From Glycine soja (Eukaryota > Streptophyta > Magnoliopsida > Fabales > Fabaceae), in the NCBI RefSeq assembly GCF_004193775.1, contig NC_041002.1:8140817-8204816 (forward strand): a stretch of DNA of 64,000 bases, given 5' to 3'. The notes beneath the pieces are model-generated. The model was given only the letters and a program-made list of their open reading frames with translations, did no database searches and was not told where the DNA came from. The translations under genes and the position numbers were made by a program. Positions 48,905 through 60,793 of this stretch are shown one piece after another. Each line of letters begins with the position of its first letter. Position 1 is the first letter of the stretch.

Positions 48905-49750
48905 CAACTTTTATTTGTTTTTTTTTTTAATCTAACCAATGCCTAATTTTATCTTAAATGTACTTACTTTTATTTATTGCAACAATTTTACCAAGAAAAT
49001 ATTTGAAATATGAAAAATCATACTAGAATTAATAATACAAGTGTAATATTTAACTTGTACATAAACATACATAATAAAATTAAATCATTTATTTAATATG
49101 TATTATTCACTCAATGAGATTATCCAAATTTGAAAATAGACATAAACAATTGTCAAAGAGTGATAAATTATACATGAATTTTTTTTATCTAATTAATGCC
49201 ACAATTTTATCTTAAATGTGATTAACTTTATTTAATAGAAATTAACTATATTGAGCAACATTTATTTGAAATATGAAAAATAATGACATGATTAGTATAT
49301 CAAGCATAGTATTTAACCGTTGATATTCATTCCATGTGATTTGTCCAAGTGTAAAATAAGCATAGACAATTGATAAAAAGTGTGACAAATTTTACTTGAA
49401 TTTTATTTTTATGTATCAAACTAACACTATAATTTTATCATGAATGTTTCAATGGAAATGAACAATTGATTTATATTTACAAAGAATATCTTTGAAATAT
49501 GCAAAATCACATCAAGATTAATACATAATAAAATTGAAGCATAATATTTGACATTTGTTATTCACCCACTATAATTTGTCTAAGTGAAAAATAGGCATAG
49601 ACAATTACCAAAGAGTGTGATAAAAAATAAAAATAAAAATTCTCTCTAACATTATTTTAGTATGCTTATTTGGAATTATTTTAGTATCTAATGTGATTTG
49701 TCTAATCATAAAAATAGACATAGATTTCTTCACAATAATGTGGCAAATAC
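48905..49750 (+). repeat. Degenerate tandem array, unit about 220-240 bp
   Basis: Landmarks recur in the same order three times plus a partial copy: ATTTTATCTTAAATGT, then TTTGAAATATGAAAAATCA, then ATTTGTCYAAGTG, then AGACATAAACAATTGTCAAAGAGTG. Copies begin near 48935, 49190 and 49425, with a remnant near 49690. Confidence 0.7.
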
Positions 49751-50470
49751 TATTATTAAAATGTTTAAATTAAATATTGTTAGTATTAATAATTAACAAT
49801 ACTATTTTTGTTTTTATATATAAAAAACAAGTACTTAATTCATCAAGATTAATAAAAATAGTTAAATTAATTCATTTTAATCAATATTGTTAATAGTTTA
49901 ATAATTACATCCACTTTTATAGGAAATGATAATATCTCATTAATAGAGTTCACAGTAAAGTAAGGGTATTAAAGGAAATGAGAAATAAATACATTTTTAA
50001 GTGGTCATATATTTCTTGTAATTAGAAAAAAAATAATACTATTTATTTCTTATATATAGGAATAAATGTAATGATATAGAGTTTTGATATTTCTAAAGTA
50101 AATAATAATTATATACTTTAAAGCAATGTGAACATTTATTTCAAAATTAACTTTTTTTTAATTTTAAATCATAAAGTTTTGAAAAAAAAAAGTTTTCATT
50201 ATTTATTTCTTTCTCTTTTGATCATGATTAATGTTTAGATTTATACATCTGCAAGTAAAATTTCATGAAGCTAACTTCACATATTTTATATAGTTACCAC
50301 ATTTTTTATGAGTATACTTGAATTTTTAGGTAAAAAGAGTGTATTTGAATATACACGTCTTATATTTACTCTTGACAACTACTACTTTTTAGCATAATCA
50401 TTATTACTTTTTAGCTTGTGAATTTTAGCTAATAAATTTCTTATGATACTTTTTCATACATGGATATAAT
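49751..50470. other. AT-rich intergenic stretch
   Basis: No gene or structured repeat recognised. Confidence 0.55.
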
Positions 50471-50889
50471 ATAATACTCTCTTAACTTTCAAAAAATCAT
50501 CCAAGGTATATAATAAAAGAGAAGGTCGTAGAAAACCCTAAAATGTTCATGGCTGAGAGCTTGACATGTGACACTTTTGCTGGTTTTTTGGTGATTTTAC
50601 CCCTCCAGCTTTGGGCTTAATCTCCTGTCACCTGGCTTGTTGTGCTGTCTTTGTTTTTGTTGTGTTGTCTTTGTTTTTTGTTGTTTGCTCCACGTGCTGA
50701 ATCCAGAGGCACATTTGCGTGAATGCTTCCTTGTTGCTCCATTATTTCTCTTTCTTCCTCTCATTTGCATTAATGCTTCCTGTGTCTGGATCCATGCATG
50801 CTTTAATTCTTTAACAACTACTTATTTGTTTCTTCTGTTTTCCTTATTTTGCTTGGTCTGTTTGCTTTCTTTTTTCTTAATTTTTGTTG

Positions 50890-52620
50890 TTTTCAGTTCC
50901 AATTGAGTTTGCCAGCTGCTATGGATTTCCATTTTCATGCACGGTTTGTATCAGTTGATTTGCTGGGCTTTTCTCCAAGTTGTTCTCCTTTGTTTTTGGG
51001 TTTCTTTTGCTGCATGCTTGTAGTGTCCTTTTATTTCCTCTGTTTTGTGGTTTATTACGTGTGCTTTTTGGATTTTTCCTTACTTTGCTTTTCTATTTGA
51101 GGTCGTTTCCATTTGTTTTGCAGTTTAGTTTGGTACGATGTTCTCTTTGGTTGTGGCGAGTGAAGGTAATACCTTTTCACATAGGCATCAACTTTGGTTT
51201 GGTCTTCCTTTTGGTTGTACAATTTTGGGAAATAAATCCCCTGTTTTCTGTCTAACTTTTGATGCAGTTGACATTTGAAAGGGGTTCTTTAGCTTAAATA
51301 TTTTTTTTTTTTTTTTTGTTGGTGTTTTCCTGAGATTTTTTCTTTTTTTCTGAATGCATGGTTGGATTTTTTGTATCATTGTCTTTCAGTCAGTTTCTGC
51401 TGCAATTTGTTTCCTAAAAATTGTGGGTGTGTTTTGATTATAAATTGATACATTGACGATTTTTTGTTCCTATATTTTTTTGGCGTAATGCTGACACTTG
51501 CATATCTATTATATAGTTGTGCCTGCAGGTTGGCTGATTCCTATAGATGTATGCTTTTTCTTATGCATGTCTATTATATACTGTCTTGCACTTTGTAGGA
51601 TGATTATTGGTTGCAGTTCTTAGAGTACTTGAATGAGGCTGAAAATGATGTTGCAACTAGCTTGCTGGCTCGCTTTTGTTTTCTGCCATGTAGATTGTTG
51701 GTGAAATGGGTTCTAAGTTATGTGTTTGGTCAAATGCCTAAATAAAGTTTTATTTTGGTCATTTTATTGTTGTGTTGCCTTTGTTTTCTGTTGGTTGCTC
51801 CACCTGCAGAATTTTGTTTTCCTTATTTTGCTTCCTCTGCTTGTTTTTTTTCCTTGATTTTTCCTGTTTTCAGTTCCAGCTGAGCTTTGTAGCTGCTATG
51901 GTCTTCCATTTTTACGCAGGGTTGATCACTTGATCCAATGGTTAGGTTGGTAAGATGTTGCCGCCGTGGTTCAATTTTATTTAACTTGGATATCTATGCA
52001 TTTATGGTTTCCTTGGTTTGCTTTCTTTTTTCTTAATTTTTTGAGTTTTTAGTTCCAGTTGAGTTGGCCACCTGCTATGGTCTTCCATTTTTTTGGCAGG
52101 ATTGAGTCAATGGTTAGGTTGGTAAGATGTTGCCGCCGTGGTTCAATTATATTTAATATGTATGCATTTATGGTTATTTTGTTTGGTCATGATAAAACCA
52201 AGTTAGCATCAATAACGAAATGTTGTTTTTGTTCCCTTATGATCTTATTTGTGAACTTTTGTGGTTGTTTATGTTGGCATTTGAATAGGATCAAGAAAAT
52301 TGGAAGATAGGTAACATGTGGTCATGTACATTGTTGGCTTGCTTTTGTTTTCTGCCATGTATATTGTATGTGTTTGGTCAAATGCCTAAATGAAGTTTTA
52401 TTTTGGCAATTTTACTGTTGTGTTACCTTTGTTTCCTGTTGGTTGCTCCACCTGCAGAATTCTGTTTTCCTTATTTTGTTTCGTCGATTTGTTTTTTTTC
52501 TCTCTTAGTTTAACGTGCTTTCAGTTCCAGTTGAGTTTGCCAACTGCTATGGTCTTCCATTTCTACGCAGGGTTGACCAAATGGTCAGGTTGGTAAGATG
52601 TTGCCGTTGTGATTCAATTA
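50890..52620 (+). repeat. Repeated leader module of the Helitron
   Basis: A module starting TTCCARTTGAGTTTGCCARC, then TGCTATGGTCTTCCATTT, occurs near 50897, 51873, 52052 and 52525. In the last three it is followed by TTGGTAAGATGTTGCCGCCG and GTTCAATT. A linked block (GTTGGTTGCTCCACCTGCAG) occurs at about 51790 and 52440. Confidence 0.8.
51139..51662 (+). repeat. Leader block, copy 1 (related to 55926-56425)
   Basis: This block and 55926-56425 share the same order of landmarks: GAGTGAAGGTAAT, GTTGACATTTG, TTTGATTATAAA, GGTTGGCTGATTCCTAT and CAGTTCTTAGAGTACTTGAA. The end of the block resembles an RPA1-like exon (see 57470-57575). Confidence 0.85.
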
Positions 52621-52769
52621 AATTCAATTATATTCAATCCAACGTATATAATAAAAGAGAAGGCCATAGAAAACCCTATATATACCGAAGGACGCAGGCG
52701 CTCCACAACATTCGTGGATTTTCATGTATTAGTGTTTTCCCTCAAGAACCATAAACTTCTGACCATCCC

Positions 52770-53752
52770 AAAGATGAGCATAACATCACCTGCACCGTCA
52801 GGCAGGGTAAACCACGTAAACAACTTTGATTTTCTTAGCTTTTGTTTTTCGCCTAAGTCCTTCTCTCCACACCAAATGGTTGTTGTGACTGTAATTATCA
52901 TCTCTGTGTTATTGCCGATGAGGAATCGCATTATGAGCCAACACTACACGTTACAATTTATTGCCGCATTCCACAACGACAAGGTGATATTCGACTTCTC
53001 TTTTACTCATATTGTTTTTTCTGCTGATTCTTTTGACCTGATGCATAACACTTACCATTACCACATTTTTTGGGCAGGACTATATAAAAATACCAGTACT
53101 CTATCATGAACAGTGGCCACCGCACTACCCGGACTTTGCCCGCTTTGACTATGACGGAGCCTCATACTAGATACGACTCAGATAGGATCAACGAAGATTG
53201 TTCTTTGCTGATGGCCTCAAACACTTAGGCATCTATGAGTCAGTAACCATCAACTTTATGGCGTGTGAACACAGATGGCTTTTTAACCTCCATTTCACTC
53301 CTCCGCTGGAACAACAAGCATGCGGCAGACCCCTACTAGCAGCTAGAATGCATGTCTGGACTCTTGAACTCACACAGTCCCTGCTTGGTGATCCTAAACC
53401 ATTGGTAATCTATATTTACTACTTTTACATTATAATCAAATTTTTACCCCAAAAAAATGAACTCAATCAAATTTTTTGTTCAGGTGCTTCCACCTCTTGT
53501 AGCAATACATCTTCCTTCTTGCGGTTTTCATATGACGATTTTAAGAAGGTTCGGCCCTCCATTGCAATGGCCTGTCCTTCCAGTTGGCCCTGGCTTTCAT
53601 GACAAGTGTGTTGCTCGACCATGGTACCGGTTTCTCGCTTAAGGTGATTTTGTTCATGGAGACGAGCTTTCATTCTACTACATGCCTTTTGACGATATTT
53701 GGGAAGTAGTTATTAGGAAACAAAGAAATTGGGGTGACAGTGATAGTGACTG
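52770..53752 (+). pseudogene. B3-like domain gene fragment carried by the Helitron
   Basis: Translated pieces in several frames read YIKIPVLYHEQWPPHYPDFA (53077 on) and FADGLKHLGIYESVTINFM (53200 on). After an intron-like gap come HLPSCGFHMTIL and WYRFLAEGDFVHGDELSFYY, then IWEVVIRKQRNWGDS before a TGA at about 53752. The final block has the G-D-E-x-x-F-Y-Y ending typical of plant B3 DNA-binding domains. A frame break and stop near 53165 make it a pseudogene. The assignment rests on motif recall only. Confidence 0.45.
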
Positions 53753-53899
53753 AATTTTAATTTCTGCTTTGTCAGTTTAGAAAACATGTTTGGTTAATTT
53801 TGATGTTGAATGCTATCTAAATTTAAAATATTAATCTTCTTAGTTTTATCCATGTAGTTGTTCTAGACGATATTTATATATTAAATATATTATGTTTTA

Positions 53900-54420
53900 A
53901 AAGCTTGAATACTTAATGCTATTATACAAACTACATATAGTTGGGAAAGTTCAGTATAAATATTTATCTTCTTAAATATCACATTAGGTGGCCAACCTCA
54001 ATCTGACAATTGGAAATACCACTATTAGTTAGGCTGCAAAGATGGATCACAGCTAACAAAATTAAAATCTTACCAAGATGAAAAAAAATATGACTCTTGT
54101 TGATCTTATTCATGTTATTTATTATTGACAATAAAAGCATGCATGGACAAAAAATAGATGACACATAATTTTTAAGCTTCAAAACTTAATCTTATTATAC
54201 AAACTACATGGTTGGAAAAATACGGTATTAATATTGATCTTCTTAAATTTCACATTATGTTGCCAAGCTCAATCTGACAATCCCAAATATCACTATTAGT
54301 TAGATTGCAAACATGAATCACAGCTAACAAAATTAAAATCTTACCAAGACAAAACAAATATGACTCTCATTGATCTTATTCATCTTATTTATTAATAACA
54401 ATAAAGCATATGTGGAAAAT
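53900..54420 (+). repeat. Two-copy tandem duplication, unit about 270 bp
   Basis: Copy 1 (about 53902-54172) and copy 2 (about 54174-54420) share TTATACAAACTACAT, TCAATCTGACAAT, CACAGCTAACAAAATTAAAA and GATCTTATTCAT in the same order, with scattered differences. Confidence 0.85.
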
Positions 54421-54597
54421 ATTCATCTTATATATTAACACATGGTACATTTGGTGAATTATTAGCATTTCCGCATCACACTTCCAGTTCTCTTGCTTAG
54501 TCCACATGCCTTCTTTTCCAACCTTGCTAATGATTATATTATTCCTGCAAAGCATTCATATTCAAATTCAAATGTTTGAAATTATCAAATATATAGA

Positions 54598-54760
54598 AGA
54601 TAAACCCCAAACTAAAGTTAAACCATAACCCAAAGTGAGAAAAAATAAACATGAAAAAAAACACTTTTTTTAAGAAGATAAATCCCAAACGAAAGTTAAA
54701 CTATAAGTCAAACTGAGAAAAAATTAACATGAAAAAAAAACACTTCTTTTTGTTGAGAAA
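54598..54760 (+). repeat. Two-copy tandem duplication, unit about 75 bp
   Basis: AGATAAAYCCCAAACKAAAG and the following AACATGAAAAAAAAACACTT occur twice back to back. Confidence 0.8.
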
Positions 54761-54791
54761 TTTTAAAAAAAAAAACTTTGCCTAGAGCCTC

Positions 54792-54792
<1 letters not shown>

Positions 54793-54857
<65 letters not shown>
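54793..54857. repeat. (TAA)n microsatellite
   Basis: About 65 bp of TAA units, with more degenerate TAA-rich sequence to about 54980. Confidence 0.93.
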
Positions 54858-55126
54858 TAACTAATAATGCTAATTAGAATTATAATAATAATCATAAAAA
54901 AATTAAAAATGATTATAATAATAATAACAGTAATAATAATACTAATAATAACAGTAATAATAATACTAATAATAACACAAATATTATATATACCTGTTTC
55001 ATTTAAAATCTCAAATTATTGTATGATATAAACACTATAAATAGCATCATCATTTTGAAAGTTTCAATAATTATATCTTCAGTTTTTCAATGTTCTGCTC
55101 AGTACACAAAATAATTTAACTGATTT

Positions 55127-55127
55127 T

Positions 55128-55171
<44 letters not shown>
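55127..55171. repeat. (TAA)n microsatellite
   Basis: About 45 bp of TAA units. Confidence 0.93.
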
Positions 55172-55172
<1 letters not shown>

Positions 55173-55925
55173 TGTAATGATAATTATAATACTAATAATG
55201 TTATTGATCATTATTGTAATAATAATATCACAAGTTTGTTTTGTTTCTTCGTTCTTAATTGTTGTTGTTACTCTCTTTGGTTGCCCCTTATTGCTTTTCT
55301 TTTTGTTTGAATTTTTAAGCTCCTCATTGGTTTTGCTGTTGTCAATCTTCCTTTCGCCAAACAATGCTTTCCTTTTCTTTCTCTGTCGATTAATATATGA
55401 CGCTATATGTTTATAGCTTCAATTAATTATTTCCAGCTTTGGGTTTAGTTTTCTGCCACTTGGCTTGCTGTATTGCTTTTGTTTTCTGCCATGTGACACT
55501 TTCGCTGTGTTGGTTTGGTCTTCTTTCTACGTCCATTTGTTCCACTATATCTCACGTTGCCTTGTTGTTTTGTTTTTTCTTCAATTTTTAGGTTTGTGAA
55601 CGAAGCATTGATTTTTCCAGGTTCTTCTCCTTTGTTGTTCGGTTTCTTTTGCTGCATGGTTGAGTTTATGTTTCGTCTTTCTTTTGGTTGTAAGTTTCTG
55701 GATAATAAATCCCCAGCTTTCTGTCTAAGTTTTGAGTGCATTTTGGTTTCTTTTGCAATTTGGTTTGCCGCGGTATTCTCTTTGGTTGCGGGGAGTTAAG
55801 CTAGCATTGATGTTTTCAGGTTCTTCTCTTTTATTTTTCCCTTTCTTTTGCTGCATGCTTGCATTCATCTTTGGTCTTGCTTTTGGTTATACATTTTTAT
55901 AAAATAAATCGCTTGTTTTTTGTAG

Positions 55926-56425
55926 CTTGATTTGCTGCGCTGTTTTCTTTGGTTGCGGGGAGTGAAGGTAATGCTTTGGTCTTTCTTTTGGTTGTAAATT
56001 TTTGGAAATTAAATTTCCTCTTTTCTGTCTAAATTTTTTAGCCCGTTGACATTTGGTTGAGCTTCTTTACCTTAAGGTTTTTTTCCCATTTTTTCGTGGG
56101 TGTTTTTTTGAGATTTTTTGCTTTTTGTCAATGCATGGCTGGATTTTTTCTATCATTGTGTTTGAGTCAGTTTGTGCTCAGCTTTGTTTGCGACAAATTG
56201 TGGCTATGTTTTGATTATAAAGTGATACATTGACCATTGTTTGTTTCTATATATTTTTTCATGTCATGCTAATACTTGCATGTCTATTATACAATTGTGC
56301 CTCCAGGTTGGCTGATTCCTATGCATGTCTATTATATATTGTCTTGCACACTGTAGGATAATTATTGGTAGCAGTTCTTAGAGTACTTGAATGAGGCTAA
56401 AAATTATGTTCCAATGTGTTTTGCC
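55926..56425 (+). repeat. Leader block, copy 2 (related to 51139-51662)
   Basis: Second copy of the leader block, ending in the decayed RPA1-like exon sequence CAGTTCTTAGAGTACTTGAA. It lies directly upstream of the RPA1-like gene start. Confidence 0.85.
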
Positions 56426-56672
56426 TATTATGTATCTTTGGTTCTACATTTTATCTTTTGTACTTTTTTCTGATATATTTTTTTCATCTCATGCTGAGAG
56501 TTGCATGTTTATTATGCACTTGTGTCCGCAACTTGACTGATTCTTATGCATGTTTGTTTTTGCTTTGTTTCTCATTGTTACCACATTTCTTTGCTGCCTT
56601 GCTGCACCTTCTTTGATTCTCCCACGTGCATTTTCGTTCAAAGTTTATCGGTCATGTTATTGTGGCAGAATT

Positions 56673-59600
56673 ATGGCACGTGCTCCTGATAACATCAAGT
56701 CTATTAATGGATCAAAAGAGCCACTTAAAGTTGCTGTAAGAATTACTGATCTTTGGTTTGTTGGGACTCCAAACAGATTTGAACAAGCAGAAATGGTCAT
56801 AATTGATTCTCATGTATGGTTTTCTCTGTTTCTCATGTATGGTTTTCTTTGTCTTTTTTTTTTTGGTTCATTATTAAGCATTCAACTAGTTACTTATATA
56901 CTTTGTCTGTTACAGGGAGATACAATCCATGTTGTCTGTAAACAAGATCAGTTAAAATCTTGGAAGGCTGATTTGATCGAAAATTGTACTTATGTAATGC
57001 ATAATTTTAAAGTCATGAAGAATGACGACCAATTTAGAATCTGTGATCACCAGTATAAATTAGTTTTTACTAGAGTTACTGTTCTCAGGAAATCCAATTT
57101 GGAGGATCTTCCCTTTAAGAAATATAAATTTGCTGATTTCACCAATATCATTGTTGGGCTCTTCGAACTTAAACTGTTGGTTGGTAAGTTCAATTACAAT
57201 TTGTTCAATTAGTTTGTCCACAAAATTTATAGTTCTTTTGATGACATTTTTTATTTTATAATTTCTTCATACATTATTGGTGTCATGGATGAGGTGGTCT
57301 ATCGTCATGTGGGATCAAAGAATACAAGGGTTGTTTTCAAACTCAAGGATTTGAGGTCATATTGTACAATTGACCTTTTGACAAATTATGTCTTTTAAAA
57401 TTATTATATGCTCTTACTCTTATTATTGTTTGTTTTATTTGTCATAGTGGCTAAATCCTGTCTTGCACTCTGTGGGATAGTTATTGCTTGCAGTTTATAG
57501 ACTACTTGAATCAGTCTGAAAACGATCTCCCTATCATTATTATATTGACGCATGCACGAATCAAAGAAGGCCAAGGTACAACATGATGTCAAATTAGTGA
57601 ATTCTTGTGCTCATTAAATAACATCTTATGTGTTTTTTTTGTCACAAACAAATACAGGATCTTATGCACCCTTAGTCAGTAATTCGTTGAGGGCCTCCAA
57701 ATTATTGATCAATGAAGCTGTTTTTTAAATTCAAGAATTCAGGGTGAGGTTTGTTGGTCATGACCTTGGTCCTGAATTTATAAACTTTCTTAATTACATG
57801 TGTGCATTATTTCTTCTAACAGTTTTGGTTTATTCTATGTCTATAGCCTTTCTGATTTAGGCATTCAGGTCCAGTCAGTTTTCACAGCTGGTGACCAGGG
57901 GAGTTCCCAGGTTTCAGGTTCAAGCTAATTGTCGTCAAAAGATGCATTTCTTTCAAAAGCTGAAGCAAAGACAATCTCTGACATTAACAACATTTCTGAG
58001 GCAAAACTATTACTTATCTAAACTGTTAATTCAGTTTAATAGAAAACCTAATGAAAAGTCCTGGTGATCAAAGTCTATGAACTGTAATTAAAGTCCTGTT
58101 ATTTATTCGATGATTGTACCAGTTGGTTTGGATTTGACGCCTATCTTTTTTTGCCAAGAAATTGTTTGTGTTACTATCGGCACCATTAATAGAATTGTTA
58201 CGGATAACCATTCATGGTATTATTCAGCTTGTAGTTACTGCTACAGAAAAAATGATGTTGAGACAGCCGCATTCATATGTGCATGTGGCAAACATAATGA
58301 TCAACCAGTGCTGAGGTTATTGCACTCATGTTTCATTGTTGTCATCTTCATTTATCATTCTTTTTTACACTTATGTACATTGGCAGGTATAGAGTCGAGG
58401 TGATGGTCACCTACAAAGAACAAAGCACAAAATTTTTTATGTGGGACCGTGAATGCACTGAGCTGATTGGACAATCAGCTAATGAAGTTAACAGGCTGAA
58501 AATAGAAGTACCTAACCATATTATCATACAATGCTTTTTAACATTTGAATGATGTTTTATTAGTTTACTATCAAATTTGATTACAGGTATTAATTATCGA
58601 ATTTTTTTTCTTTGGTCAAGGAGGGTGATATTGATTTGAATATTTCTCCTCAAGCCCTTGATAAGTTGTTGGGTTATGTCCTTGCATTTAAAATCAAAGT
58701 TTAACCCAAGTTTAACAATGTTGTTGTTCTTAGATACTCGAATGACTTAGATTTGATCAATGTTGTGGTGGACATGCTGCCTGATGCTGAGGTAATGTTT
58801 TTAAAGCATGTTGCACCCATTATTCTCATATCTGCTATCCTGAACTTATATCTTATACAGGCATGTTCCAACGTTCATGCTCCTATTCTTGACTCTGATG
58901 ATCCTTCCCAACTCGAATCTGTAAGTTGACACTGTGATAGAGTTTTCCATATTTTATGTGTGCTGACAGAATCTTTTTTAAAAACTCCACCGCCTCTAAT
59001 TCCAAATTTAGTTTATTGATCAGTGTAAGTGTTATGCAGCAATCTTATTGGATCAAGTGACCTTGGAATAATTAAGAAAGGGGGTTGCATTAATTATGAA
59101 CGTGTCTTAACTAATTAAAAATCTATCATTCTTAATGTTACTAGATTCAATCAGGCTTTTACTACTAAGTTAAGAGAGTAAATAACAAAAATAGAAACTT
59201 AACCAAAAGTAAAAGCGATAATTAGAAGTACACAGCGGAAATTAAAGAGTGTAAGGAAGAAGAAGACAAACACAAGATTTATACGGCCACAAATCATGCC
59301 TACATCCAATCCCCAAGCAACCTGCTGTTCTTGAGATTTCTTTTCAACCTTGTAAAATACTTTACAAGCCAAAGATCCATAAGGGATGTACCCTCCCTTG
59401 TTCTCTTTGAAAACCAAGTGGATGTACCCTCCACTTGAACTGATCCACAAGAGATGTACCCTCTCTTGTTCTTAGTATAAAAATCCCCAAGTAGATGTAC
59501 CCTCTACTTGTACCACAAAGGATGTACCATCCAATGTGTTGGGACAAAGAATTCTCAGGCGGTTAGTCCTTTGAATCTTTGTAAAGGGGAAACAAAAGAT

Positions 59601-60793
59601 ATCTCAGGTTGTTAGTCCTTTGAAATCTTTTGCTTAAGGGGAAGGGAAGAATCAAAAGAATTCTCGGGCGGTTAGTCCTTTGAATCTTTTGTAAGGGAGA
59701 AAAGAGACACAAAAGAATTTAGGCGGTTAGTCCTTCGTTATTTTGGCAAAGGGAGAAGAGAATGAAAAAGATGAATAGCACAAGTTTTTGAACAAAGAAC
59801 TTTTCTTGGAAAAGAAAGTGTTGATAAAAAACTTTCAGAAAGATAAAGAGAAATGAATCAGAAAATTCTGTAAAAAGATATTGAAAGATTAATTGAAAGA
59901 AGTTTAGAGATGATGTTGTAAAGATTGAAAGATAGATGATTCAAAGATGATTGATGATTATTGAAACTCATGCCATGGTCACATATTTATAATCTCTTGA
60001 TGACTCAAGTCAAAGCTTGTGACTCTTGGCAATTTCTTTAAAACTAGTCACTTAAAAAGTTGACTTTTGAAAGAATCTTCAGAAACAAGTCACTTGAAAA
60101 ATTGTGACTTTTGGAAATGTATTTTTCGAAATCAGTCACTGGTAATCGATTACCATTAAGGTGTAATCGATTACACATCAACAAATGTGACTCTTCATTT
60201 TGAATTTTGAAAATTAAAACATTTAGAAGCTCTGGTAATCGATTACAAGTATTGTGTAATCGATTACACAAGTTTAAAATACTTTAAAACTATTTAAACA
60301 TAAGTTGTAACTCTTGAAATTTGAAATCTTAACATTTTAAAACATTGGTAATCGATTACTACCTTCTAGTAATCGATTACCAGAGAGAAAAACTCTTTGG
60401 TAATGATTTTGTGAAAACTTCTTGTGCTACTCAATGTTTTGAAAAACTTTTTAGTACTTATCTTGATTGAGTCTTCTCTTGATTCTTGAATCTTGAGTCT
60501 TGAATCTTGATCTTGAATCTTGATTCTTGAAACTTGGTTCTTGAAACTTGATTCTTGAATCTTTGGAATTTTCTTAACTCTTGATTCTTTGGCATCATCA
60601 AAATAACCTTGGAAGACATTGCTTCCACAAATTTGTGTCTGGCATAGCAGATCATGATCCACTTCTGGGTCTTCCATTGACACCTACAAAACGGTTTACA
60701 TCTGATGACTGTCATGATGAACCAAAAGCCTTTCAGATTTCACTGGCCCAGCTTTCATCTAACAAATTAGCAAGACATGATCAAATTGAATGA
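56673..60793 (+). pseudogene. RPA1-like (replication factor A large subunit) gene in Helitron, broken
   Basis: Exons are 56673-56813 (LKVAVRITDLWFVGTPNRFE), 56916-57183 (GDTIHVVCKQDQLKSWK), about 57271-57398, 57470-57575 (YLNQSENDLPIIIILTHARI), 57658-57743, about 57846-57990, 58135-58315 (HSWYYSACSYCYRKNDVE, a zinc-ribbon OB fold), 58387-58507, 58618-58791, 58861-58920 and about 60650-60793. They give OB folds in RPA70 order. RPA1-like proteins bind single-stranded DNA; in Helitrons they may assist rolling-circle replication. Stops occur in several exons (near 57724, 57926, 58701). The acceptor before 57271 has lost its AG. An LTR insertion lies in the last intron. It is probably non-functional. 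Confidence 0.85.
59030..60620 (-). mobile_element. LTR-retrotransposon segment, probable solo LTR, in RPA1-like intron
   Basis: About 1.6 kb of foreign sequence splits the last intron. It has internal repeat families in turn: GATGTACC five times (59385-59530), GGCGGTTAGTCCTTTGAATC four times (59560-59735), the palindrome GTAATCGATTAC six times (60142-60381), and TTGAATCTTGA-type units (60470-60560). No coding domain. Ends and target duplication could not be fixed, and orientation is uncertain. Confidence 0.5.

Noticed and set aside
50637..51255. Three overlapping Phe/Cys/Leu-rich frames
   Set aside because: They lie in pyrimidine-rich Helitron leader modules that are duplicated elsewhere without keeping any frame.
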